From contig JBFYSV010000109.1 in the NCBI GenBank assembly GCA_041301185.1, forward strand, positions 1 to 20,870: DNA of 20,870 nucleotides, given 5' to 3'. The notes beneath the pieces were generated by a model that was not told the origin of the DNA, did no database searches, and saw nothing but the letters and a program-made list of their open reading frames with translations. A program made the position numbers and the translations under genes. Every line of letters starts with the position of its first letter. Positions within the stretch are counted from its first letter, which is position 1. The DNA is from JAQBDA01 sp041301185 (GTDB taxonomy: Bacteria > Chloroflexota > Anaerolineae > Anaerolineales > UBA4823). Positions 13,099-20,064 of this stretch are shown here, piece after piece.

Positions 13099-15558
13099 TC
13101 ACTCGCCAGTGGGCACCCAGATATTTTTCACCTGGGTGGCTTCGTGTAAAAATCCCTCTCCGGATCCTTCGGTTTCGCTGTTCCACTTACGCAAGATGCC
13201 ATAACTTACCCAGGTGCGTTTCATGTTAGCAGCCGATTCGTATTCAACCTGATAGCTGCCTTCTGCTGTGCCAAAGTACCACACCGAGTCTACGTCCTCG
13301 TGCTGGACGAGGGTTTTGGTCAGGTGGTCTCGGTTGCCGGTGACGATATTGACCACTCCTGGCGGCACGTCGGAGGTGTCGAGCACCTGGTAAAAGTCGG
13401 TGGCGCTGAGGGGGTATTTTTCACTGGGGACCATCACCACCGTGTTCCCCCGGGCGATGGCGGGAGCCATCAGTGAGGCGAAAGCCAGGAGCGGGTACTC
13501 GTCTGGGCAGGCAATCCCGATCACCCCTACCGGCTCGTTCAATGCGACGGTGATGCCGCGCAAGGTAGTCTCTTGCACCGAACCGCCGTATTTATCTGCC
13601 CAGGCAGCATACGTGAACAGCCGTTCAACAGCCAGGTCCACTTCAACCTGGGCGGATTTCAGCGAGCCGGCGTTCATCGCCATAATCTGCCGGGCAAATT
13701 CATCGCGCCGCGCCGCCAGGTTTTCCGCGATGAAATACAGGATCTGGGAACGGTTATAGCCGTGGCGCATCGCCCAGCCGGGTCTGGCGGTATGGGCGGC
13801 GTGGGCCGCCTCAACTGCATCCCGGATGTCTTTGCGATTGCCGTCACCCACTTGCCCGATGATCTCTCCCTTGCGCCCGAAGACTGCCCGGGTATAGTTG
13901 CCATCTGGGCGTACTTGTTTGCCGCCGATGTACATCTTCGGCGTGCGGTCCACAGCCGGCAGGCTCTCGCCCTCTGCCTTGCCGTTGGCAGGCAGGCTGG
14001 GACGGGTGGGGGTGTGCGCGCCCCAGGCAGATTTGCTTGAGCCTGACTCGGGCGGGTGGAAGTCTGGACGTGGACGCGCCTGCCAGGCGGGTCGCAGGTA
14101 TTCGTACAGGCCTTCTTTGCCTCCCTCGCGACCGAAGCCGCTCTCGCGGTAGCCGCCGAAACCGGAGGCGGCGTCGAAGAGATTGGTGCAGTTGACCCAC
14201 AGCGAGCCAGCTTTGATTTTGCTGGCTACGTCCAGCGCCAGGTTGATATTATCGCTCCACACGCTGGCTGCCAGCCCGTAGCGGGTGTTGTTTGCCAGCT
14301 CGATCGCTTCTGCTGGCGTGCGGAAGGTCAGCGAGACCAGCACCGGGCCAAAGATCTCCTCCTGGACGGTTGCGGCTGCTGGGTCCAGTCCGGTGATCAG
14401 CGTCGGCGGGTAAAAGCAGCCGGCTGCGGGTAACTCGATATCGGGCTGGAATACCTCGCCGCCTTCCTGGAGGCCAGTCTTTACCCAGCTATCAATGGTG
14501 TCCCATTGGGTCTGATCAACGATGGCCCCCATGTCGATGCATTTGTCCAGCGGATCGCCGACCCGCAGGTGCTGCATGCGTTCCTTGAGCTTATCCAGGA
14601 AGCGAGGGGCAATATTCTCCTGGACCAGCAGTCGTGAGCCGGCGCAGCACACCTGGCCCTGGTTGAACCAGATGGCATCGACGACACCTTCCACGGCGCT
14701 ATCCAGGTCTGCATCTTCAAAGACAACAAAAGGAGACTTGCCTCCCAACTCCAGGGAGAGTTTTTTGCCCGAGCCGGCGGTCTGGTGGCGCAAGATCCGT
14801 CCCACCTCTGTCGAGCCGGTGAATGCAATCTTGTCTACATCCGGGTGGGTGACGATCATCGTGCCTGCCTGGCTGCTGCCGGTGACGACATTGATCACCC
14901 CGGGCGGCAGGCCTGCCTCGGCGACGACTTCGGCAAACAACAAGGCAGACAGGCGGGTGTATGAGGCGGGCTTGAGCACTACCGTGTTGCCCATTGCAAT
15001 CGCCGGGGCGATCTTCCAGGCGAGCATCAGTAGTGGAAAGTTCCAGGGGATGATCTGCCCGATCACGCCTACCGGCTGGTAATCGTTTAGCTCTTTATCC
15101 ATCAACTGCGCCCAACCGGCGTGATAGTAAAAGTGCCGGGCGAGCAAGGGCACATCGATATCCCGCGACTCGCGAATCGGCTTGCCGTTGTCCATCGATT
15201 CGAGTACAGCCAGCAAACGGGCATGCTTTTGGATATTGCGGGCGATGGCGTACAGGTAGCGCGCTCTCGTAACACCCGGAGTGGTGCTCCAGGTTTTGAA
15301 TGCTTGCCGGGCAGCGGCGACTGCCTGATCTACCTCTTTTTGCCCGGCTTGCACAGTATCTGCCAGTTTTTCGCCGCTTGCCGGGTTATAGCTCGGGTAG
15401 CTGCTGGCTCCTTCTGGAATGATCCATTGGTTATTGATAAACAACCCGAACTTGCGCTGGTGATCATCCAGCCAGGCCTGAACGGCCGTAGGTGACTCGG
15501 GAGCCGGGCCGTACTGCATTGTCTTAAAGATCTCAGATATTTCCATCGTGCGCTCCAT
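13099..15558 (-). CDS. ALDH16-like double-domain aldehyde dehydrogenase
   Basis: This 819-residue NAD(P)-dependent aldehyde dehydrogenase has one full and one partial domain. Domain 1 (about 35-490) is complete: PWNF with Asn173, LKPAS with Lys196, LELGGKSP with Glu270, FNQGQVCCAG with the nucleophile Cys304, and EEIFGPV with Glu401. A Pro/Ser-rich linker covers about 492-540. Domain 2 (about 541-819) keeps the Rossmann-type half (PVGVIGIACPDEYPLLAF, APAIARGNTVVM) but has no FNQGQxC segment. This architecture matches the ALDH16 family, whose bacterial members keep the active cysteine (recalled, not searched). It is encoded 3 bp after deoC, so its likely substrate is the acetaldehyde DeoC releases, or another short aldehyde. 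An in-frame ATG four codons on (15546) has GGAG at better spacing and may be the true start. Confidence 0.9.
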   Translation of the reverse strand: MERTMEISEIFKTMQYGPAPESPTAVQAWLDDHQRKFGLFINNQWIIPEGASSYPSYNPASGEKLADTVQAGQKEVDQAVAAARQAFKTWSTTPGVTRARYLYAIARNIQKHARLLAVLESMDNGKPIRESRDIDVPLLARHFYYHAGWAQLMDKELNDYQPVGVIGQIIPWNFPLLMLAWKIAPAIAMGNTVVLKPASYTRLSALLFAEVVAEAGLPPGVINVVTGSSQAGTMIVTHPDVDKIAFTGSTEVGRILRHQTAGSGKKLSLELGGKSPFVVFEDADLDSAVEGVVDAIWFNQGQVCCAGSRLLVQENIAPRFLDKLKERMQHLRVGDPLDKCIDMGAIVDQTQWDTIDSWVKTGLQEGGEVFQPDIELPAAGCFYPPTLITGLDPAAATVQEEIFGPVLVSLTFRTPAEAIELANNTRYGLAASVWSDNINLALDVASKIKAGSLWVNCTNLFDAASGFGGYRESGFGREGGKEGLYEYLRPAWQARPRPDFHPPESGSSKSAWGAHTPTRPSLPANGKAEGESLPAVDRTPKMYIGGKQVRPDGNYTRAVFGRKGEIIGQVGDGNRKDIRDAVEAAHAAHTARPGWAMRHGYNRSQILYFIAENLAARRDEFARQIMAMNAGSLKSAQVEVDLAVERLFTYAAWADKYGGSVQETTLRGITVALNEPVGVIGIACPDEYPLLAFASLMAPAIARGNTVVMVPSEKYPLSATDFYQVLDTSDVPPGVVNIVTGNRDHLTKTLVQHEDVDSVWYFGTAEGSYQVEYESAANMKRTWVSYGILRKWNSETEGSGEGFLHEATQVKNIWVPTGE

Positions 15559-15561
15559 ATC

Positions 15562-16524
15562 TTAACCCATCGGCATGTGGTGGCGAGCCGCGTAGTGACC
15601 GGTGATGTAATGGTAGAGCTGGCGTTCCAAATCGGTGAGCAGGCTGCTGGCTCCAAAACGGAACAAATCCGGCATCAGCCATTCATCCCCTAGCTCATCT
15701 TTCATCAGTGCCTGCCAGGCCAGCGCTTGCTTGGCCTTGCCGATACCGCCAGCCGGCTTGAAGCCGACCATGTAGCCGGTTCGCTGGCGGTACTCGCGGA
15801 TGGCTCGCACCATAACCAGGCTGAATTCCAGGGTGGCATTGATGCTCTCCTTGCCGGTGGAGGTCTTGATAAAATCCGAACCTGCCATCATTGCAACCAG
15901 GCTAGCCTGGTACACCTGTTTCAGGGTGCCCAGGTCGCCGGTCGCCAGGATGGTTTTCATGTGAGCGGCATCGCCGCAGGTCTGGCGAAAAAGCCTGATC
16001 TCATCGTAGAGAGCCCGCCAGTCGCCGGTCAGGACATGGGTGCGATGGATGACCACATCGATCTCGCTTGCGCCGGCTTCAATGGCTTGCTCGATCTCTG
16101 CCAGGCGTTGTGCCAGGGGCGTCTGCCCGGCGGGAAAGCCGGTGGCCACCGAGGCAATGGGGATGCCGCTGCCTTTGAGAGCCTGGGCGGCATCTTTTAC
16201 CCGGCTGGGGTAGACGCAAACTGCACCAACTGTGATCTTTTCTGCACCTACACCCAGCGCCTCCAGCATATCGGGGCGCACGGGCTGCCTGGCCTTGGCG
16301 CACAGGCGGGCTATCCGCCCTGGGGTATCATCGCCGGAGAGGGTGGTGAGATCGATACAGGTGATGGCGCGCAATAACCAGGCTGCCTGCCATTCTTTCT
16401 TGACCGATCGCCGGGCAGGGAGGGTGGCTGTGCGCCGCTCGATGGCGCTGCGGTTGACGTGGGCGCCCATCACCCAATCCAGGTCAAGCGCCATTCCTGG
16501 GTTGCGGTCGTGTGTGTTGTTCAT
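15562..16524 (-). CDS. deoC: Deoxyribose-phosphate aldolase
   Basis: This 320-residue class I aldolase cleaves 2-deoxy-D-ribose 5-phosphate to glyceraldehyde 3-phosphate and acetaldehyde in deoxynucleoside breakdown. The Schiff-base lysine is Lys220 in FIKTSTGKE. The second lysine is Lys256 in GFKPAGGI, and the proton-relay aspartate is Asp156 in EIDVVIH. It also has CIDLTTL at 56-62 and AVCVYPSRV at 101-109. It belongs to the longer form of the family (300-340 residues) with an N-terminal extension of about 45. Start is ATG with AAGGAATG upstream. It is followed 3 bp later by the ALDH gene, a pairing that makes sense for disposing of acetaldehyde. Confidence 0.95.
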   Translation of the reverse strand: MNNTHDRNPGMALDLDWVMGAHVNRSAIERRTATLPARRSVKKEWQAAWLLRAITCIDLTTLSGDDTPGRIARLCAKARQPVRPDMLEALGVGAEKITVGAVCVYPSRVKDAAQALKGSGIPIASVATGFPAGQTPLAQRLAEIEQAIEAGASEIDVVIHRTHVLTGDWRALYDEIRLFRQTCGDAAHMKTILATGDLGTLKQVYQASLVAMMAGSDFIKTSTGKESINATLEFSLVMVRAIREYRQRTGYMVGFKPAGGIGKAKQALAWQALMKDELGDEWLMPDLFRFGASSLLTDLERQLYHYITGHYAARHHMPMG

Positions 16525-16621
16525 AGCTCATTCCTTGTTAAAGGTTTCAAATCCCAATATACCATATTGTTAGTTTCACTGGAATAACAACCCCGGTTAG
16601 CGTATAATTGGAATAACTGCT
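16525..16621. promoter_or_regulatory. Divergent promoter region between deoC and the YgiT-type gene
   Basis: On the plus strand TATAAT lies at 16603-16608, about 14 nt before the ATG at 16622, with no good -35 (TGGAAT-like at 17 bp). The 8-bp direct repeat GGAATAAC occurs at 16581-16588 and 16610-16617, flanking this -10. On the minus strand, AT-rich TATGGTATATTG-like sequence lies upstream of deoC. The promoter assignments are tentative. Confidence 0.4.
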
Positions 16622-16939
16622 ATGTCAGACGATAACGCTCAAGATTTTCCCACTGTAATCGCTGCCTGCCCGGAGTGCCAGACGGGATTGCTGCATTTGC
16701 AGCATATCACGTATTTCACCTGGCTTAATGACGAGCTGATCACGGTGCCGAATTTTCCCGCCTGGGTTTGTGATTTGTGCGGGCGGAGGGAGTACGATAG
16801 CCGGGCGATCAAATGGCTGAATGCCCTGCTGAACCCCGAAGCAGGTCGCCACACCCCGCCGCAGCCCCGCCGCGTTCCAGGCGTTGAGCAACCTGTCAAT
16901 CCCGACAAGCCTGTAAGCGCCGAACAACCCCCGCTGTAA
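16622..16939 (+). CDS. YgiT/MqsA-type zinc-finger protein
   Basis: This 105-residue protein has an N-terminal YgiT-type zinc finger: C16-P-E-C19 and C50-D-L-C53, with the family's VPNFPAWVC segment between. Residues 56-72 form a short helix (YDSRAIKWLNALLNP), and the last 30 residues are Pro-rich and probably unstructured. In MqsA this finger is the toxin-binding half of an antitoxin. Here there is no helix-turn-helix half and no toxin gene nearby, so it is probably a solitary member of the family of unknown role. Stop codons of this gene and the convergent NUDIX gene are 7 bp apart. The ribosome binding site is weak (GGA). Confidence 0.8.
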   Translation: MSDDNAQDFPTVIAACPECQTGLLHLQHITYFTWLNDELITVPNFPAWVCDLCGRREYDSRAIKWLNALLNPEAGRHTPPQPRRVPGVEQPVNPDKPVSAEQPPL

Positions 16940-16946
16940 CGAGCAC

Positions 16947-17483
16947 TCAGATACCTTTGCCAAGGTGCGGCGCAGCGAGGAGCAGCGCCGCAAGTGTTTT
17001 CGCGTCCAGGATCTCGCCCCGCTGTGCCATGCGATAGGCTACATCGACCGGGATGCGCTCGACCGAGATAAACTCGTCCTCATCGCCCGGCAGCGGGTCT
17101 GGTTTCAAATCTCTTGCCAGGAAAACATACATGTACTCGGTTGAGTAGCCGGGTACCTCGTAGAACTCGCCGATGTTTGTAATTTGCCCGGCGGACATGC
17201 CGGTTTCCTCGCGGATCTCTCGCCTGGCGCAAAGGTCTGGCGGCTCGCCAGCCTCGATGACGCCAGCCGGCAGCTCTAAAATCTCCCCGCCGATCGCATG
17301 CCGGTACTGGCGGATGAACCAGATGCTGTTCTCCGTGTCCACCGGCACCAGGGTGACTGCAGGCGGGTGATCGATGATGTCGAACTGGGCTTGTTTGCCG
17401 TCTGGCATGCGGACTTGATCCAACCGCACGGTGAAAACTTTACCCTTGTGGATGGTTTTTGAGGCGATGGTTTCGAAATTCAT
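16947..17483 (-). CDS. NUDIX hydrolase, ADP-ribose pyrophosphatase type
   Basis: This 178-residue enzyme would hydrolyse ADP-ribose or a related nucleoside diphosphate sugar to AMP and a sugar phosphate. The 23-residue Nudix box is at 74-96, G-V-I-E-A-G-E followed by seven residues and R-E-I-R-E-E-T-G-M, with all the metal-binding glutamates present. The N-terminal beta domain (FETIASKTIHKGKVFTVRLD) and WFIRQYRHAIGGEILELPAG are typical of the NudF/ADPRase subfamily, as is EVPGYSTEYMYVFLARDL after the box. It starts just downstream of the terminator of the LysM gene; its own ribosome binding site is weak. The exact substrate cannot be told from sequence. Confidence 0.92.
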   Translation of the reverse strand: MNFETIASKTIHKGKVFTVRLDQVRMPDGKQAQFDIIDHPPAVTLVPVDTENSIWFIRQYRHAIGGEILELPAGVIEAGEPPDLCARREIREETGMSAGQITNIGEFYEVPGYSTEYMYVFLARDLKPDPLPGDEDEFISVERIPVDVAYRMAQRGEILDAKTLAALLLAAPHLGKGI

Positions 17484-17505
17484 GGCGAAGTATGCTTTCT
17501 GGTTG

Positions 17506-17549
17506 AAAAAATCAGGAGTAGCCGGGATGGGAAATGCAGGCTACTCCTG
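17506..17549 (-). terminator. Intrinsic terminator of the LysM lipoprotein gene
   Basis: CAGGAGTAGCC (17513-17523) and GGCTACTCCTG (17539-17549) are perfect 11-bp arms around a 15-nt loop. On the minus strand the stem is followed one base later by six T (plus 17506-17511). It begins about 28 nt after the LysM stop codon. Confidence 0.88.
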
Positions 17550-17577
17550 TTGGGGTGCAACAATGAATTATGGAAGA

Positions 17578-18279
17578 TCAGGGAATATGCAGGCTCTGCC
17601 CTGCCGTGAGGGTATACGGTGAAGACAGGCCGTTTGCAGCTGCGATGGCGTAGGGATCAACTTCTCCAAACAGGCAGGCGATGGAGTAGATCGTATCACC
17701 GGAAGCAACAGTGTAGGTGGTGGGATGCGCCCGCAGGGAGCGGTTTGCCGGGAATGGGTTGCCGGTTTGTGGGATCTTCAGCACCATGCCTCCGAAAAAG
17801 GTCGAATTGGCGCTCAGCCCATTCAGGCGCAGCATCTCATCCGGGTTGACGTTGAAGCGCCGGGCGATGCAATAGGGGTGCTCGCCCTTCTGCAAAGTCC
17901 AGGAGGCAGGGATGCCCGGGGTGGGTGATGGCACCGGGATGGGGGTAGCTGTGGCTGCCGCGGAAACCGGAGCCTCCGGCAGCTGGACCACGGTTGTCTC
18001 CTGGACGGCGGGTGTCTCCTGGGACATCACCACCGTCGCTTCGACCACCGGCGCGGTAGGCGAAGCCACCGGGGTGCCTTGCATGGCGATCAGGGTCTGC
18101 GTGGCTGCTTGTTCGAGCTGGCTCATGACATCGTCAGTTTCACCAGGCAGTGGAAATTCGCCTGCGCTGGTTGGGGCTGCTTCACTGCTGGGGGGTGTTG
18201 ACGCAGGACGTACACAGGCTGTCAGCCCTACGACGAGTAATACACTCACAACAAGGAACAGAAAGTGCTTTTTGAACAT
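17578..18279 (-). CDS. LysM-domain lipoprotein
   Basis: This 233-residue, probably lipid-anchored protein should bind peptidoglycan or a similar N-acetylglucosamine polymer. The signal peptide covers residues 1-21 with lipobox L19-T20-A21-C22. A Pro/Thr/Val-rich linker runs to about residue 125. The first LysM is at 127-170 (WTLQKGEHPYCIARRFNVNP), the second at 188-233 (TYTVASGDTIYSIACLFGEV). Each LysM has one cysteine at an equivalent place (137 and 202). No catalytic domain is attached. AAGGAG lies 6 nt upstream of ATG. The gene has its own promoter (18372-18400) and terminator (17506-17549), so it appears to be a single-gene transcript. Confidence 0.88.
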   Translation of the reverse strand: MFKKHFLFLVVSVLLVVGLTACVRPASTPPSSEAAPTSAGEFPLPGETDDVMSQLEQAATQTLIAMQGTPVASPTAPVVEATVVMSQETPAVQETTVVQLPEAPVSAAATATPIPVPSPTPGIPASWTLQKGEHPYCIARRFNVNPDEMLRLNGLSANSTFFGGMVLKIPQTGNPFPANRSLRAHPTTYTVASGDTIYSIACLFGEVDPYAIAAANGLSSPYTLTAGQSLHIP

Positions 18280-18371
18280 TTGAATCTCCTTATTAATACC
18301 ACCCTCAGTGCCTGTCTGGGTGCCTTTGCGTAGAGTATATTAAATCCAATTGGTTTTGCCGATTTGCAATG

Positions 18372-18400
18372 ATACTAGCACAATATTAAAAAAGCGTCAA
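18372..18400 (-). promoter_or_regulatory. sigma70-type promoter of the LysM lipoprotein gene
   Basis: On the minus strand TTGACG (plus 18395-18400) and TAGTAT (plus 18372-18377) are 17 bp apart. The leader would be about 85 nt. The spacer contains a T6 run. Confidence 0.7.
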
Positions 18401-18417
18401 GTTATTTAGATAAACGC
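18388..18417 (-). terminator. Weak terminator-like hairpin after the alpha/beta hydrolase gene
   Basis: On the minus strand GCGT-TTAT and ATAA-ACGC can pair with a 4-nt bulge, followed directly by T6 (plus 18388-18393). It lies just past the hydrolase stop (18430) and overlaps the LysM promoter. The stem is short and interrupted. Confidence 0.35.
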
Positions 18418-18429
18418 CTTACAATTCAG

Positions 18430-19305
18430 TTAGATAGCACCAATAAATCGGCTGATGAGGTCGCTCAGTTCCGCCGGGCGCTGGAGCGGGATATCGTGGA
18501 TTGAGTCTTCCATCCAATGCAGCGCGACCTCTGGGTGGCGGGAGAGAAGATGTGCTGCGCCCTGCTCCTTCAGCTCCAGGAAGGTCTTTTCTGCCTCGCT
18601 CACCGGCTGAACAGGCCGGGCAAGTACCAGCAGCACTGGGCAGCGCAGGTGCTCGTAACGCTCGTAAGTTTGAAATTCCCACATGGCGCGCACGATCTGC
18701 ATGTGTCGCTCAAAACTCAAGCGAGGCGATATTGTATCCTCCGGGCTGATTTCAAAATTGGCCAGGATGATCTGGATCGCCGTGTCGTCTGGTTGCCAGG
18801 ATGAGTGGTTTTGCATGCGTTGCAAGAAATCGTCCAGCCTCATTCCCGCCAGCCGGGGAGGGGCAAGACGCTGGCGGGTGGCTTCCCAGGTATTCCCCGG
18901 GATAGCGTCCAGCTGGATCATGCCGCCATCCACCAGCACGATGCCTGCTGGAGAGCGCGCTCCAACGGGGACCCGGGCGGCGTAGTCCAGCGCCAGGTTC
19001 GCCCCCCAAGAGTGTCCAACCAACAGTGGTCGTTCCAGGTCGCAGGCGCTGATGAAGGCTGCCAGATCTTGTGCGAAGGCAGCAAAGCCGTATTCGCTAT
19101 CCGGTTTATCGGTTAGCCCGTGACCGCGCCCGTCTGGAGCCAGGATCTCCAGCCCGGATTGTCCCAGGTATGGGGCGACCAGCTCCCAGATGCGGGCATT
19201 GGAAGCCAGGCCGTGCAGCAGGACTACCGGTCTGCCGCTGCTGCCCAGGTTCCAGTGCAAATAGTGAACACGCAAATTATTGAGATATAAGTAAGACGAA
19301 GGCAT
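18430..19305 (-). CDS. Alpha/beta-fold hydrolase
   Basis: This 291-residue cytoplasmic hydrolase has no assigned substrate. The oxyanion segment is VVLLHGLAS (27-35), followed by APDGRGHGLTDKP (56-68). The nucleophile elbow is VGHSWGA with Ser99, and a likely catalytic histidine is His270 in DSIHDIPLQRP. The acidic residue usually found after strand 6 or 7 is not clear: the expected place reads VLLVLARPVQPVSEAEK, with glutamates rather than aspartate. Asp126 in VLVDGG is another possibility. It follows alkD by 75 bp on the same strand, with AAGGTGAT some 11 nt before the start. It could be an esterase, a haloalkane dehalogenase-like enzyme or an epoxide hydrolase; sequence reading alone does not decide. 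Confidence 0.87.
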   Translation of the reverse strand: MPSSYLYLNNLRVHYLHWNLGSSGRPVVLLHGLASNARIWELVAPYLGQSGLEILAPDGRGHGLTDKPDSEYGFAAFAQDLAAFISACDLERPLLVGHSWGANLALDYAARVPVGARSPAGIVLVDGGMIQLDAIPGNTWEATRQRLAPPRLAGMRLDDFLQRMQNHSSWQPDDTAIQIILANFEISPEDTISPRLSFERHMQIVRAMWEFQTYERYEHLRCPVLLVLARPVQPVSEAEKTFLELKEQGAAHLLSRHPEVALHWMEDSIHDIPLQRPAELSDLISRFIGAI

Positions 19306-19349
19306 TTATTTGGATATCACCTTTGGATAAATTAACACACCAATAAAAA

Positions 19350-19376
19350 CTCTGTGTTCTCTGTGAACTCAGTGGT
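19350..19376. repeat. Three-unit 9-bp tandem repeat (CTCTGTGNN)
   Basis: CTCTGTGTT, CTCTGTGAA and CTCAGTGGT follow each other without gaps in the short gap between alkD and the hydrolase gene, 4 bp beyond the alkD stop. On the minus strand it reads ACCACTGAGTTCACAGAGAA and on. Similar CACAGAG-type arrays next to stop codons are remembered from other environmental bacterial genomes, but no database was searched. Confidence 0.65.
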
Positions 19377-19380
19377 GCGA

Positions 19381-20064
19381 TTAATGTTTAAGCTTTATCT
19401 GCACCTTCTCGCTGCTCAGCTCGCGCAGGGCGTCGGCGGCGATCCAGCGGGCGGCAGGCGAGTCGATTTGCTGGATTTCGTGACCTGTTTGGATCGCCAG
19501 CTCATTCAAGCGCTGGTTTCGCTTGCCAATCTGGCGCAGCGCCCAGTTGACGGCTTTCTTGACGAAGTTGCGCCCGTCGGTGGCATGGCGGGTGATGATA
19601 GGCAAGAAAGCCTCGAATTGCTCATCAGGCGCTTTTTTGTCGTGTACCGCCAGGGCTGCCATCAACACGAAACCAGCCCGCTTGACGAACTCCTCTTGCC
19701 GCTCGCTCCATTGATGGGCTTTGCTGTATGCAAAGCTCGTCCGGTCGAACAGGCTGCTGCACACCTGGTCGCATACATCCCACGAATTGAAATCCGCCAC
19801 CCAGCGCTCCATTTGGTCCTCGGTCACCAGCTTTGGATCATCGATATAGCACGCCAGGATGCGCGCCTCGTGGATGCCGGATTCCCACAGCTCTAATGCC
19901 AGGGCGTGGTCTTTACCAATCTCTTTCGCCAGCGGGCGCAAGGTATAGATGGAGATGCCCAGAGTATTGTGAGTGCTGATTCCGTAGCGCTTCATCCCCG
20001 CCACGTTCTGCGGGTTTGCCAGGGATTGCAGGCGCTCCAGGGTTTGCTCTGCGCGTTGGGTCAT
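19381..20064 (-). CDS. DNA alkylation repair protein, AlkD-like glycosylase
   Basis: This 227-residue protein is built of HEAT-like helical repeats throughout. AlkD enzymes remove N3- and N7-alkylated purines without flipping the base. The residues matching the Bacillus cereus AlkD site are present: Trp95 and Asp99 in NSWDVCDQVC, and Trp174 in FVKKAVNWALRQIGKRN. The segment KRAGFVLMAALAVHDKK is also typical. Length is normal for the family. Its start overlaps the stop of the M55 peptidase gene (ATGA), so the two are translated together, although no functional link between them is evident. Confidence 0.92.
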   Translation of the reverse strand: MTQRAEQTLERLQSLANPQNVAGMKRYGISTHNTLGISIYTLRPLAKEIGKDHALALELWESGIHEARILACYIDDPKLVTEDQMERWVADFNSWDVCDQVCSSLFDRTSFAYSKAHQWSERQEEFVKRAGFVLMAALAVHDKKAPDEQFEAFLPIITRHATDGRNFVKKAVNWALRQIGKRNQRLNELAIQTGHEIQQIDSPAARWIAADALRELSSEKVQIKLKH

